Origin: Clostridiales bacterium | Lineage (GTDB): Bacteria; Bacillota; Clostridia; Oscillospirales; Oscillospiraceae | DNA length: 18,846 nucleotides | NCBI GenBank assembly: GCA_012516225.1 | Contig: JAAYWX010000277.1 | Span: forward strand, 1 to 18,846 | Reading direction: 5' to 3' | Part shown: piece after piece, positions 1-8,820 of the stretch | How positions within the stretch are numbered: the first letter of the stretch is position 1 | Layout: the number at the start of each line of letters is the position of its first letter | Notes under the pieces: generated by a model | The model's database searches: none | The model's input: only the letters and a program-made list of their open reading frames with translations | Told to the model about the DNA's origin: nothing | Program-made: the position numbers and the translations under genes

Positions 1-540
1 ATGTATGGAGCCCATGGTTTCTCGTGCTTCCGCACTACTTTCGCTCTGCAAATGTGCGATTCCGAAATCAGCGACCTTAATGCTCCCGTCCTTCCCAACC
101 ATTATGTTTTGGGGTTTTATATCACGGTGTACTATTCCCTTTCCATGGGCATGGCTTAACGCTTTTGCAATTTGAGTTGAAAAATGAAGAGCCTCTTTCC
201 AACTTAAAATTCCCTTTTTCTGCATATATTGCTTTAAAGTAATGCCTTCAAGCAGCTCCATGACTATATATTGGCAGGACAAGTCCTTGCTGTAGTCATA
301 AACAGCAACTATATTTGGATGTGACAGCATAGCCACAGCCTGTGATTCTGCCCTGAAATGCTCGCGAAATTCTTCATCGTTTGCAAATTCGTCTTTCAGT
401 ACTTTGACCGCTACATACCGGTTTAGTCTATGGCACAAAGCTTTATAGACAATAGCCATGCCGCCGGAACCGATTACTTCCAATACCTCGTATCTGTTGT
501 CCAGAATACGGCCGAGATACCTGTCCGTACAGTTTTCCAT
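1..540 (-). CDS. prkC: Serine/threonine protein kinase, PrkC/Stk1 type (N-terminal part, cut by window edge)
   Basis: A Hanks-type Ser/Thr kinase. In Firmicutes the full protein is a membrane kinase with extracellular PASTA domains that senses cell-wall fragments; only the cytosolic kinase domain lies here, because the frame is open to base 1 (180 codons, no stop). Visible motifs are the glycine-rich loop GSGGMAIVY (24-32), the ATP-anchoring lysine in VAVKVL (Lys46), the catalytic loop HRDIKPQN (138-145, Asp140), the metal-binding DFG (158-160), and the start of the activation segment ending in GSIH (177-180), where PrkC proteins read GSxHYxSPEQ. The ATG at 538-540 is preceded by GGAGG about 10 nt upstream. 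It follows the PP2C phosphatase gene after 56 bp, the usual kinase/phosphatase pair. PASTA repeats and the membrane segment cannot be confirmed from this window. Confidence 0.93.
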   Translation of the reverse strand, partial: MENCTDRYLGRILDNRYEVLEVIGSGGMAIVYKALCHRLNRYVAVKVLKDEFANDEEFREHFRAESQAVAMLSHPNIVAVYDYSKDLSCQYIVMELLEGITLKQYMQKKGILSWKEALHFSTQIAKALSHAHGKGIVHRDIKPQNIMVGKDGSIKVADFGIAHLQSESSAEARETMGSIH

Positions 541-596
541 TATAACTAATCCTCCAAATGTTTGAGGTTAAGAAGATTTCAGCAGCCAGATGCTTA

Positions 597-1331
597 CTAT
601 TTACGCAGCAACCCGACCGTAACATTGTCCGGAGCACCTCTTGAAAGTGCCATATCGAGAAGTTCCTTTACTATATCCGAAAGTTTCTTTCTGCTTGTGA
701 TAACTTCAAGTATTTCACTGTCGCCGAGAGTATTGCTGAGTCCGTCGGAACAAAGAAGAAGAAGATCGTTTTTTTTAAGCTCAGGAGTAAATATATCGCA
801 TACTACTTCTGCTTCAGACCCAAGCGCGCGGGTTATAATATTCCTCTTCGGATGGATTCGAGCCTGCTCTCTTGTTATGGCGCCTCTGCCGACCATCTCT
901 TCCACAAAGGAATGGTCATGTGTAATCTGCTCTATTCCGCCGCCGGAAATGAGGTATGCTCGGCTGTCACCGACATTGGCTATGAAGCACGTTTTTCCTT
1001 TTACAACAGCCGCTACAAGCGTTGTTCCCATTCCCTCGCATGACGCATCTGAAAGACTGCGCTCGTAAACACATTTGTTTGCTTCATCAACAGCCGCTTT
1101 TACAGTTTCGGATATTTCGTCCTTACCTTTTTTGTCCGAAATATTTTCGGTAACCTGAGCAATAAAGGAATTGAGAGCAATATTGCTTGCTACGCTGCCA
1201 GCTTTGGCCCCGCCCATACCGTCACAAAGCGCAAGTATGCCATATGAAGGTATTTTATTCTGCACATAGCGTACACAATCTTGATTTTCAGATCTCACCT
1301 TACCGATATCGGTTATGGTGTAGCCTTTCAT
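597..1331 (-). CDS. stp: PP2C-family Ser/Thr protein phosphatase (Stp/PrpC)
   Basis: A metal-dependent PP2C phosphatase of 244 residues, normal for the bacterial Stp/PrpC family. It removes phosphate from proteins modified by the PrkC-type kinase encoded just downstream. The metal-binding and family motifs are all present: SENQD near residues 14-18, CDGMGG (36-41, Asp37), GDSRAY (121-126), SDGLSN (195-200, Asp196) and APDNVTV (233-239, Asp235). There is no signal peptide or membrane segment, so it should be cytosolic. The ATG at 1329-1331 has an excellent ribosome site (AGGAGG) upstream. It lies 33 bp after rlmN, in the order rlmN-stp-prkC known from Bacillus subtilis, where prpC and prkC are cotranscribed. 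Confidence 0.96.
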   Translation of the reverse strand: MKGYTITDIGKVRSENQDCVRYVQNKIPSYGILALCDGMGGAKAGSVASNIALNSFIAQVTENISDKKGKDEISETVKAAVDEANKCVYERSLSDASCEGMGTTLVAAVVKGKTCFIANVGDSRAYLISGGGIEQITHDHSFVEEMVGRGAITREQARIHPKRNIITRALGSEAEVVCDIFTPELKKNDLLLLCSDGLSNTLGDSEILEVITSRKKLSDIVKELLDMALSRGAPDNVTVGLLRK

Positions 1332-1364
1332 TTGCTCCTCCTCGTACTCAGGTACTGATATAGA

Positions 1365-2405
1365 CTAATTTTCAGCCGTTGTTTTTGCGGCTCTTCTCCT
1401 CAACTGCCCACATGAAGCGTCAACATCGCCGCCAAGCTTTCGGCGTACGGTAGTATTGACTCCGCAGTTTTCCAATATCTTAACAAATTTCTCAAGGTTT
1501 TCCCGCGAAGAAGGCTTAAATTTTCGTTCTTCCACATAATTCAAAGGGATAAGGTTAACGTGAGCGCCTGCTTCTTTTGCCTTTTCCGCAAGGAGCCTTG
1601 CGTGAAACGGAGTGTCGTTTACTCCATCTATCATGGCGTATTCAAAAGAAATCCTTCTTCCGGTGCGCTCATAATATCTTTTGCACGCGGCAATAAGTTC
1701 ATCAACTCCCCTGCCCCTGTTTACTGGCATTATTTTCGTCCGCGTTTCGTCATCCGGAGCGTGGAGAGATATAGACAGTGTTAATTGTAAATTAAGTTGT
1801 GCCAGTTTGTCAATTTTTTCTGTCAGTCCGCAGGTTGAAAGTGAGATATGGCGCATACCGATATTAAGTCCGTCGGGATGGTTGACAAGCTTAAGAAACT
1901 TTACTACATTGTCAAAATTATCAAGGGGTTCCCCTATTCCCATAAGCACTATATTTGAAATATCAAGTCCCGAATCTATCTGAGAAAATAAAACTTCGTC
2001 AAGCATTTCTGAAGGTTCGAGATTTCTTACAAGCCCGCCTATGGTAGAGGCGCAAAATGCGCACCCCTGCCGGCAACCAACCTGTGTCGAAATACACACG
2101 GTGTTTCCATGCCGGTATGTCATCACTACTGTTTCGACTGCGTTACCATCTGACAGTTCCCATAGATATTTAATTGTACCGTCAATTTTTGATACCTGTT
2201 TCCGAATGACTTTAGGTACTGTAATATAATATCTCTCATTCAAAGTATTACGCAGACTTTTAGGAAGATTGGACATTTCATCGAATGAAACGGCTCCTTT
2301 GCCAAGCCAGGTGAAAACCTGCTTTGCCCTATATTTAGGTTCTCTTATTTCTGAGAAGGAGGCTTCAAGTTCTTCGGGAAGCATCGATTTTATATCAATT
2401 TTCAT
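1365..2405 (-). CDS. rlmN: Dual-specificity 23S rRNA/tRNA C2-methyladenosine methyltransferase RlmN
   Basis: A radical-SAM enzyme that methylates C2 of A2503 in 23S rRNA and A37 of some tRNAs. Its 346 residues match the family length. The radical-SAM cluster motif CxxxCxxC is at Cys111, Cys115 and Cys118, inside GCRQGCAFCAS. The C-terminal ASCGQLR segment carries Cys332, the position expected for the methyl-carrying or mechanistic cysteine. The LMGIGEPLDN segment is the usual GEP motif. The gene overlaps the end of rsmB by 11 bp, and its Shine-Dalgarno sequence (TGAGGAA) lies inside rsmB, so translation of the two rRNA-modification genes is probably coupled. No oddities were seen. Confidence 0.97.
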   Translation of the reverse strand: MKIDIKSMLPEELEASFSEIREPKYRAKQVFTWLGKGAVSFDEMSNLPKSLRNTLNERYYITVPKVIRKQVSKIDGTIKYLWELSDGNAVETVVMTYRHGNTVCISTQVGCRQGCAFCASTIGGLVRNLEPSEMLDEVLFSQIDSGLDISNIVLMGIGEPLDNFDNVVKFLKLVNHPDGLNIGMRHISLSTCGLTEKIDKLAQLNLQLTLSISLHAPDDETRTKIMPVNRGRGVDELIAACKRYYERTGRRISFEYAMIDGVNDTPFHARLLAEKAKEAGAHVNLIPLNYVEERKFKPSSRENLEKFVKILENCGVNTTVRRKLGGDVDASCGQLRRRAAKTTAEN

Positions 2406-3729
2406 TGCATTTCCTCAGCTTGCAGACAAAAAATCCATCTGTACCGTGTATATGGGGGTAAAGGTTAAGGCGACCGTCCGCAATGTTGCCTATGGGTGAC
2501 GGAAAGGAAAAGCCTTCTGGTGAAAATTCCTTATGCTCAGAGAGAAACCGATCTACAACTTCGCTGTTCTCCCGTTTAAGGACTGTGCATGTAGAGTAAA
2601 TCAGAACACCTCCGGGCTTTACACAGGGTGCAAGACCGGAAAGAATTGAAAACTGTATTTCCGGAAGTTTGGAAAGTTCTGATATTTTTTTATATCTTAT
2701 GTCAGGTTTTTTACGTATCACGCCAAGTCCTGAACAAGGCACGTCCGCTATTACAAGGTCACATGAATTCGTAAGGGATGCCTCAGGTGCCGAGGCGTCC
2801 ATAATACCGGTGTTTATTATTTCTATTCCAAGTCTTTTGGCACCTTCCCGTATGCGGCCGAGCTTTTTCTCATGTATATCTCGGGACAGTATAGTTCCCT
2901 TTCCTTTCATCATTATTGCCGCAGCGAAGCTTTTTCCGCCTGGAGCGGCACATGCATCAAGAACGGTAAAACCGGGTTGCGGGTTTGCGGCAAGAACGGA
3001 AAGACAGGCTGCGGCATCTTGAACATAAAAAAGTCCGTCTTTATGCTCCGGAATCTCCGAAATATTCCCTGAGCCGAATATCTCAAAACATCCGGGAAGA
3101 AAGGCGTGGGGACGAAAAACAATTCTGCGTCGTTCAAGCAGAGCCGCAAGTTCTTCAGGCGTTATCTTCAAAGTATTTGTCTGAATAACGACCGGAGCCG
3201 GTTCATTGTTTGCTCTCAGCATATCTTCCGTAAAATCTGCACCGAATTCATCCGTAAAAAGGCTTACAAGTTCCAAAGGTGTGCTGTACTTTATGGAAAG
3301 GTATTGTATTGTGTTGCTTTTCGGTATTTCCGGCAATGAATCTTTATTTGCGGCAATACGGCGAAGAACGGCGTTGACAAGACCGGAAGCTCGGGAAAAA
3401 CCAAGTTTTTTGCACAGATCCACTCCCTCGCTTACAGCAGCGTGTGAAGGAATTTTATCCATAAAAAGTATCTGATAGACGGAAATTCTAAGTATATCTC
3501 GAACTTTCGGCTCCAGTTTATTTGAATTATCAGTATAAAAATCAATATAATAGTCGCAAAGAAGCATATTTTGCAGAACGCCGTAGCACAGCCTTGAGCA
3601 AAGAGCTTTATCTTTTTCATCAAGCATTGATGCCATCATCACATTGGAAAGCAGAGCGTCGGAAAACGCTTGGTCTCTTCTGCAGCGTTCAAGAACCGTT
3701 AATGCAGCTTCTCTGGCTGATTTTGCCAT
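2395..3729 (-). CDS. rsmB: 16S rRNA (cytosine-967-C5)-methyltransferase RsmB (Sun family)
   Basis: Methylates C967 of 16S rRNA with SAM. I place the start at the ATG at 3727-3729, giving 444 residues, because GGAGG lies 5 nt upstream; a longer frame from a TTG at 3741 would begin inside that ribosome site. The N-terminal 130 or so residues form a NusB-like RNA-binding domain. A Rossmann methyltransferase domain follows, with the SAM loop DACAAPGGK (about 258-266), the catalytic motif DVPCSGLG (Cys332) and STCT (Cys381); these are the two cysteines of m5C methyltransferases. It sits 22 bp after fmt and overlaps rlmN. In B. subtilis the same gene lies in the same place between fmt and rlmN. Confidence 0.96.
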   Translation of the reverse strand: MAKSAREAALTVLERCRRDQAFSDALLSNVMMASMLDEKDKALCSRLCYGVLQNMLLCDYYIDFYTDNSNKLEPKVRDILRISVYQILFMDKIPSHAAVSEGVDLCKKLGFSRASGLVNAVLRRIAANKDSLPEIPKSNTIQYLSIKYSTPLELVSLFTDEFGADFTEDMLRANNEPAPVVIQTNTLKITPEELAALLERRRIVFRPHAFLPGCFEIFGSGNISEIPEHKDGLFYVQDAAACLSVLAANPQPGFTVLDACAAPGGKSFAAAIMMKGKGTILSRDIHEKKLGRIREGAKRLGIEIINTGIMDASAPEASLTNSCDLVIADVPCSGLGVIRKKPDIRYKKISELSKLPEIQFSILSGLAPCVKPGGVLIYSTCTVLKRENSEVVDRFLSEHKEFSPEGFSFPSPIGNIADGRLNLYPHIHGTDGFFVCKLRKCNEN

Positions 3730-3751
3730 AGTCCCCTCCAAAGCAAGAAAA

Positions 3752-4672
3752 TCAGATATTCATGGGATGTCCGCGCAGATATTCACCCGCCGTCATCTGT
3801 TTGCAGCCGGGAGCCTGCAAACGGGTTATAAGAAGTGTTTCCCCATTTCCGCAGACAACTTCTATTCCCTTTTTGCAATCCGCGCTTGCAATCGTACCCG
3901 CCGGCTTATCGGTTTTGTTGCCTGTATATTCCGCACCGAATATTTTAAAGCAGGTTCCCATAAGTTCGGTTGTAGCTACGGGCCATGGATTAAGTCCGCA
4001 GATATGCTTTATGATTTCCCGCGGAGTTTTGTTCCAGTCGATCGGACTCATTTCTTTCGTAAGAGGCGGAGCATAAGTTGCCAAAGATGAATCCTGAGGT
4101 ATTCTCGGCGCAATTCCGCTTTCTATGTCCTTTATGGTTTTGCACAGCAGTTCCGCGCCCATATCACGCAAACGTTCAAAAAGCTGTCCTGACGTTTCAT
4201 ATTCACCGATTTCAGTTTCGGCGGAATATATTATGTCGCCGCTGTCAAGCTCACTGGCAAGATACATTGAACAAACGCCGGTAACCTTATCTCCGTTAAG
4301 CACAGCACATTGTATAGGGGCGGCACCCCGGTATTTGGGAAGAAGTGAACCGTGTATATTTATTGTTCCTTTCGGAGGTACTGCAAGCAGTTCATCCGGA
4401 AGAATACGCCCGTATGCGACTACTGCAACAAGATCCGGCGAAAGTGACTTCAATATTTCGAGGGCTTTCCCGTCCCGCATTTTTTCAGGCTGAAAGACGG
4501 GAATGTTTTCCGCTTCCGCAATTTCCTTTACAGGACTTGGGGAGAGCTTCATTCCTCTGTTTTTAGGCTTGTCCGGCTGAGTGAAGACGCCTACGACATT
4601 GAAACCTTCGTCAATAAGCTTTCTGAGCGAGGCGGCGGCAAAGTCAGGAGTACCCATAAAAACAATACGCAT
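3752..4672 (-). CDS. fmt: Methionyl-tRNA formyltransferase
   Basis: Transfers a formyl group from 10-formyl-tetrahydrofolate to initiator Met-tRNA. It is 306 residues long, typical for the family. The N-terminal formyltransferase domain begins with MRIVFMGTPDF. The catalytic triad Asn105, His107 and Asp144 is recognisable in NIHGSLLPKYRGAAPI (105-120) and ELDSGDI (141-147). The C-terminal tRNA-binding domain starts around residue 205. It follows def by 21 bp and precedes rsmB by 22 bp. The def-fmt pair encodes removal and addition of the formyl group on nascent proteins and is conserved across bacteria. The start ATG at 4670-4672 has GGAG about 10 nt upstream. Confidence 0.97.
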   Translation of the reverse strand: MRIVFMGTPDFAAASLRKLIDEGFNVVGVFTQPDKPKNRGMKLSPSPVKEIAEAENIPVFQPEKMRDGKALEILKSLSPDLVAVVAYGRILPDELLAVPPKGTINIHGSLLPKYRGAAPIQCAVLNGDKVTGVCSMYLASELDSGDIIYSAETEIGEYETSGQLFERLRDMGAELLCKTIKDIESGIAPRIPQDSSLATYAPPLTKEMSPIDWNKTPREIIKHICGLNPWPVATTELMGTCFKIFGAEYTGNKTDKPAGTIASADCKKGIEVVCGNGETLLITRLQAPGCKQMTAGEYLRGHPMNI

Positions 4673-4693
4673 AGGCGTTCATCTCCATTATTC

Positions 4694-5185
4694 TCAGTCA
4701 TCGGCAAGTTCTTCCGGAGAGAGCATACGCTCGGCTCTCTCCGGGAAAAGTATGCCGTCAAGATGGTCAATTTCGTGACAGAAACAGCGCGCTGTGAGTG
4801 CTTCCCCATCGGCCTCGAAAAAATCGCCATTCCTGTCCTGCGCCCTGACTCTGACACGGTTCGGACGCGTAACTATTCCGTATTTCCCGGGCAATGACAG
4901 GCAACCTTCAGGACCGGTCTGTTCACCTTCCTGTTCGATTATTTCAGGATTTATAAGCTCAATTATATGCTCCTGCTCACCTTCAGGCACATTTGTTTCG
5001 ATCACTATTACCGCGCGGCGAAGCACTCCTACCTGCGGAGCGGCCAGCCCGACGCCGCCGGAGTTGAGAAGTGTGTCTTTCATATCATCCAGAAGAATGT
5101 GAAGCCTTTCGTTGAATTCCGTAACGGGGCGGCAACGCTTTTCAAGTACGCTGTCACCTTTTTTTACGATATTTCTTATGGCCAT
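4694..5185 (-). CDS. def: Peptide deformylase
   Basis: A metalloenzyme that removes the N-terminal formyl group from new proteins. The 163 residues are close to the usual size. All three family motifs are present: GGVGLAAPQVG (43-53, Gln51), EGCLSLPG (93-100, metal ligand Cys95) and HEIDHLDG (137-144, metal ligands His137 and His141, catalytic Glu138). It is followed by fmt after 21 bp and preceded by priA after 29 bp, so it is probably read in the same transcript. The start is the ATG at 5183-5185 (MAIRNIV, a common family beginning); the ribosome site upstream is a G-rich run rather than a clean AGGAGG. Confidence 0.97.
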   Translation of the reverse strand: MAIRNIVKKGDSVLEKRCRPVTEFNERLHILLDDMKDTLLNSGGVGLAAPQVGVLRRAVIVIETNVPEGEQEHIIELINPEIIEQEGEQTGPEGCLSLPGKYGIVTRPNRVRVRAQDRNGDFFEADGEALTARCFCHEIDHLDGILFPERAERMLSPEELADD

Positions 5186-5214
5186 GCCCCTACCCCTCGC
5201 TTAAAATAATTTGA

Positions 5215-7683
5215 TTATTGATTCGCATTTATATCTCCGTAAACCGTAACTCCTTTAAATTCCCTGTTCGAAGTGCAGTATATGATGACATTGGAAATAA
5301 GCTCACGGATTATTTTTTCGTCTTTGCAGGAAAGAATCAGCCTGTAGCGGAAACGGTTGTTGACACGCACCACAAAAAATGGGGCGGGTCCCAAAATTCT
5401 GACATCGGCTTTCCCGATAAGTTCCTTTTCAAGTATTTTCTTTGCGGCTGATAGACAGCGCAGGACATCGGTTTCATTCTGCCCTACCGCAGTGATATAA
5501 AACAGATCGGAAAAAGGCGGACACCATTGAAGCCTGCGCATTTCAAGCTCGGAATTGTAAAACCCATCATAATCCTGTGCCGCTGCTTGCTTTATAACTT
5601 GATTTTCAGGAGTAAATGTCTGGATTACAGCTCTTCCAGGAACATCTCCCCTTCCGGAACGGCCAACGACCTGCGTTATAAGAGAAAAAGTCCGTTCGGA
5701 AGAACGGTAATCGCCTGAATAGAGTGATTGGTCGGCGGAGATTACCCCCACAAGCGTCACATTCGGAAAATCAAGCCCTTTTGTTACCATCTGCGTACCG
5801 ATGAGTATGGGAATTTTCTCATCACGGAATCTACTCAGTATAAGGTCATGAGAACCTGCACCCGATACGGTATCCGTATCCATTCGGATAATTTCAATTC
5901 CCGGAAAAATCGAAGACAGTTCATCTTCAATTTTTTGAGTACCCGCGCCGGTAAAATTGAGTCTGCCTCCACATTCCGGGCACTGAACTCCAGCAGGCTG
6001 AGAATATCCGCAGTAATGGCACATCAGTCTTCCGTTTGCGCTGTGGTATGTAAGGCTGACGCTGCATCTCGGGCATTTGTAAGTAAATCCGCACTCACAG
6101 CAGCTTATAAGCTTTGAAGTTCCGCGTCTGTTAAGAAAAAGAATGCTTTGTTCGCCGCGCAGAATATTTTCTTCAAGCTCTTTTATAAGAACGGAGCTTA
6201 GGTTTCCGCCGTTGCCGTTTCTGATCTCACGTTTCATATCCACTATTCGGACTTGTGGAAGATTCTTTTGGTTAAATCTTTCAGAAATTGAAAAGAGACT
6301 ATATTTCCCTATGCGGGCATTATACATGCTGACAATATCGGGAGTAGCGCTTCCCATGAGAAGCAAGGCATTGTTTTTGGAACAGCGGAATTTTGCAACA
6401 TCTCTGGCGTGATATCTCGGCGCGTTTTCAGACTTGTAAGTGTCCTCATGCTCTTCATCTATTATTATCATGCCAAGGTTTTGCACAGGTGCAAAAACGG
6501 CGCTTCTCGTACCGATAACGACTTTCGCAGCGCCGCTCTTTATTCTCTTCCATTCGTCGTAACGTTCCCCGGCGGATAAAGAGCTGTGCACGACCGCAAT
6601 CGCATCTCCGAAATAAGACGAAAAAGTTTCAAGCATCTGTGGAGTAAGCGCAATTTCGGGAACAAGAAGAATAGTCGATTTTCCCTGTTTCAGCAGTTCG
6701 TCTATCAGACAAACATAGACAGAGGTCTTCCCGCTTCCGGTAATTCCGTACAAAAGAGCTGCTCCGGCTCTGCCTGTGCCAGCAACGGACAATATGCCGT
6801 CGAAAGCGGCTTTTTGCTGCTGGCTCAGTTTAGGAATTTCCCGTTTTTCTCCTTCCTTGTATTCCGGGCGGCGAAACACATCAATCTGTTCCAAACATAT
6901 AAGTCCGCTCTGCTCAAGTCTCTTTATGGTATTGTTTCCCGCCCCTGTAAGGTATCGAATGTCGGCTACCGTCGCTCCGCCGTAATCAGCGAGCATTTTC
7001 AGTACCGCAGCCTGAGACGGTGCGGCGCGTTTTTTTGAGACGGCAATATCCAAGGCTTCTTCCGCCGAAATACACAGTGTAGCAAATCCAATAGTCTTGT
7101 CGTTTATCCGACGGGTTTCAATTTTGTCATAAATTATTATTCCCTTTGACGAAAGACGACGTATATGATCCTGAATATCGCTGCCGCCAAAAGCAATTTC
7201 CAAATCCCGGTATTCACAGTTTCCGCCGTGTGCATAAAGTACATCAAGCAGCAAACGCTGTTTTTCCGAGTGTCCGGCGGAATCATAGGCTTCTTCACGG
7301 CTGACGCCATCTGCAATGCGGCAGACAGAATTCAAGCTATACCAAATTCCGGAAGGAAGCATTGCCTTTACAGCCTCATAAACTGTACAGAAAAAGCGCT
7401 CACGCATCCAAAGAGCAAGTTTCAGAAGTTCATCAGACAGAACCGGAGCTTTGTCCAGAAGGGAAAAAATACTCTTCAGCTTTCCGCAGTCGGAAGTTTT
7501 ATAAAGACTGAGGACGATTCCCTCCGTTTTTCTGTTGCTTCTTGAAAACGGTACGAGAACCCTCATTCCGGAAGAAATTTCATCTGAAAATTCTTCCGGA
7601 ACGATATAGTCATAAGGCTTATCAATCTGATAATTTGCGGATGCAACCGCGATTTTGGCAATTAACTTGTCCATACCGGTCAC
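5215..7683 (-). CDS. priA: Primosomal replication restart helicase PriA
   Basis: A 3'-to-5' superfamily 2 DNA helicase that recognises stalled forks and reloads the replicative helicase. It is 822 residues from the GTG at 7683, or 819 from an ATG at 7674; the purine-rich AAAGGA upstream suits the GTG better, but the choice is uncertain. An N-terminal DNA-binding domain is followed by Walker A GITGSGKTS (313-321), the DEEH box (409-412), LMGSATPD (442-449), a zinc module with cysteines at about 528, 531, 537, 540, 555, 558, 568 and 571, and the helicase C motifs GTQMVTKGLDF and QVVGRSGRG. In B. subtilis coaBC lies between rpoZ and priA; here only 58 bp separate them. Confidence 0.97.
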   Translation of the reverse strand: MTGMDKLIAKIAVASANYQIDKPYDYIVPEEFSDEISSGMRVLVPFSRSNRKTEGIVLSLYKTSDCGKLKSIFSLLDKAPVLSDELLKLALWMRERFFCTVYEAVKAMLPSGIWYSLNSVCRIADGVSREEAYDSAGHSEKQRLLLDVLYAHGGNCEYRDLEIAFGGSDIQDHIRRLSSKGIIIYDKIETRRINDKTIGFATLCISAEEALDIAVSKKRAAPSQAAVLKMLADYGGATVADIRYLTGAGNNTIKRLEQSGLICLEQIDVFRRPEYKEGEKREIPKLSQQQKAAFDGILSVAGTGRAGAALLYGITGSGKTSVYVCLIDELLKQGKSTILLVPEIALTPQMLETFSSYFGDAIAVVHSSLSAGERYDEWKRIKSGAAKVVIGTRSAVFAPVQNLGMIIIDEEHEDTYKSENAPRYHARDVAKFRCSKNNALLLMGSATPDIVSMYNARIGKYSLFSISERFNQKNLPQVRIVDMKREIRNGNGGNLSSVLIKELEENILRGEQSILFLNRRGTSKLISCCECGFTYKCPRCSVSLTYHSANGRLMCHYCGYSQPAGVQCPECGGRLNFTGAGTQKIEDELSSIFPGIEIIRMDTDTVSGAGSHDLILSRFRDEKIPILIGTQMVTKGLDFPNVTLVGVISADQSLYSGDYRSSERTFSLITQVVGRSGRGDVPGRAVIQTFTPENQVIKQAAAQDYDGFYNSELEMRRLQWCPPFSDLFYITAVGQNETDVLRCLSAAKKILEKELIGKADVRILGPAPFFVVRVNNRFRYRLILSCKDEKIIRELISNVIIYCTSNREFKGVTVYGDINANQ

Positions 7684-7741
7684 TGTTCCTTTACTTTCAG
7701 CCTGTCCATTATGCCGGATCAGACTTGCTCAGTGCAGGAAT

Positions 7742-7939
7742 TCAGTCATTTACGACAGTTTTAATTTTTCCCGCATATATTTCTTCAATTGCAATTGATA
7801 CGGGCTTTTTTTCAAGCGGAGTGCCGTTTTCCTCAGCTTCGCTGGATACTTCACGCGCCCTTTTCGCAATTAGATTTACCAGGAAATACCTGCTTCCAAC
7901 CTTTTCGATCAAATCACCCAGCGGTGGATAAAGCATCAT
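7742..7939 (-). CDS. rpoZ: DNA-directed RNA polymerase subunit omega
   Basis: The small omega subunit, which helps fold and hold the beta' subunit in RNA polymerase. It is 65 residues, in the normal range for Firmicutes. Family features are the N-terminal MLYPPLGDLI stretch and the conserved core SRYFLVNLIAKRAREV, followed by a basic C-terminal region and the short end KIKTVVND. It overlaps the end of gmk by 4 bp (ATGA), a sign of translational coupling, in the conserved order remA-gmk-rpoZ. The frame could start at either of two adjacent ATG codons; the first is at 7937-7939. Confidence 0.93.
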   Translation of the reverse strand: MMLYPPLGDLIEKVGSRYFLVNLIAKRAREVSSEAEENGTPLEKKPVSIAIEEIYAGKIKTVVND

Positions 7940-8544
7940 GATAAAGACACCTCTGTTAAATATTTTTTTCGGTTAACTGTTTTGCATTTTTCTGCAGTAA
8001 TAATAGCCTTTATTTCAAATGCCGCCAAATCCGGATCATCGTTTATAACGATATAATCATAATTCAGCGCCATTAAGTATTCTATTTTGGCAGTTTTAAT
8101 TCTCTGCTGAATTTTTTCTTCGCTATCCGTACCTCTTTTACGGAGACGCTTTTCGATTTCCGAAAAATCAGACGGTATTACGAATATCAAAATTGCTTCA
8201 GGGTATTGTTTTTTTATTTGCATGGCACCCTGTACTTCGATGTCAAACAAAACGCTGAAGCCTTTAGAAAGATTTTCAAGCACGGGCAGCTTAGGTGTTC
8301 CGTAATAGTTGTCAACATACTGAGTGTGTTCCAACAGTTCACCATTATCTATCATACTCTCAAAATGCTTTTTATCAATGAAAAAATAGTCGACACCCTC
8401 ATGCTCTCCTGCGCGCGGCGCTCTTGTCGTTGCCGAAACAGAAAATACAACGCTTTTGTCATTTTCCATGACTCTTGAAATAACGGTACTCTTGCCGGCA
8501 CCGGAAGGTCCGGAAACGACAATCAGCTTCCCGCTCTCATTCAT
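7936..8544 (-). CDS. gmk: Guanylate kinase
   Basis: Phosphorylates GMP to GDP with ATP; needed for GTP and dGTP supply and for lowering GMP. I choose the ATG at 8542-8544 (202 residues) because a near-perfect ribosome site GGAGGTGA (8553-8560) ends 8 nt upstream; an upstream ATG at 8565 would lie before that site and add 7 residues. The P-loop GPSGAGKST is at 12-20. The GMP-binding region TTRAPRAGEHEGVDYFF follows, and the lid region contains RLRKRGTDSEE. The start overlaps the end of remA by 8 bp and the end overlaps rpoZ by 4 bp, so the three genes form a tight cluster. Confidence 0.97.
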   Translation of the reverse strand: MNESGKLIVVSGPSGAGKSTVISRVMENDKSVVFSVSATTRAPRAGEHEGVDYFFIDKKHFESMIDNGELLEHTQYVDNYYGTPKLPVLENLSKGFSVLFDIEVQGAMQIKKQYPEAILIFVIPSDFSEIEKRLRKRGTDSEEKIQQRIKTAKIEYLMALNYDYIVINDDPDLAAFEIKAIITAEKCKTVNRKKYLTEVSLS

Positions 8545-8809
8545 TTTCGGGGTCACCTCCGACATCCGAGTCGTTTCTGCCGCTCATTCTGCCCGCAACC
8601 GTTTCCGGCTGTATGGCAGATAAAATAACATGACCGCTGTCCATAATGACAACTGCTCTTGTCCGGCGCCCATAAGTCGCGTCAATAAGCTGCCCTCTGT
8701 CGCGGACATCCTGAACAATTCTCTTTATGGGTGCTGATTCAGGGCTTACGATGGCTATTATCCGTGAAGCGGACACCATATTTCCGAAGCCTATGTTTAT
8801 TAGTTTCAA
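8537..8809 (-). CDS. remA: RemA/DUF370-family regulatory protein
   Basis: A small protein (90 residues) of the RemA (formerly DUF370) family. In B. subtilis RemA is a DNA-binding activator of biofilm matrix and osmoprotection genes; in most other Firmicutes its role is untested. Conserved features are the start MKLINIGFGNMV, the segment IIAIVSPESAPIKR, and TYGRRTRAVVIMDSGHVILS. The start codon is TTG (8807-8809), preceded by a GGGGG ribosome site about 7 nt away. The C-terminal tail is short and polar. It sits 11 bp after yicC and overlaps gmk by 8 bp, the same yicC-remA-gmk neighbourhood as in Bacillus, which supports the call. Whether it controls matrix genes here cannot be seen. Confidence 0.92.
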   Translation of the reverse strand: MKLINIGFGNMVSASRIIAIVSPESAPIKRIVQDVRDRGQLIDATYGRRTRAVVIMDSGHVILSAIQPETVAGRMSGRNDSDVGGDPENE

Positions 8810-8820
8810 TATTATTCCCC

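Noticed and set aside
3522..4090. Several plus-strand frames of 60-150 codons opposite rsmB and fmt
   Set aside because: They overlap each other and the real genes, carry no motif, and have no plausible promoter or ribosome site.
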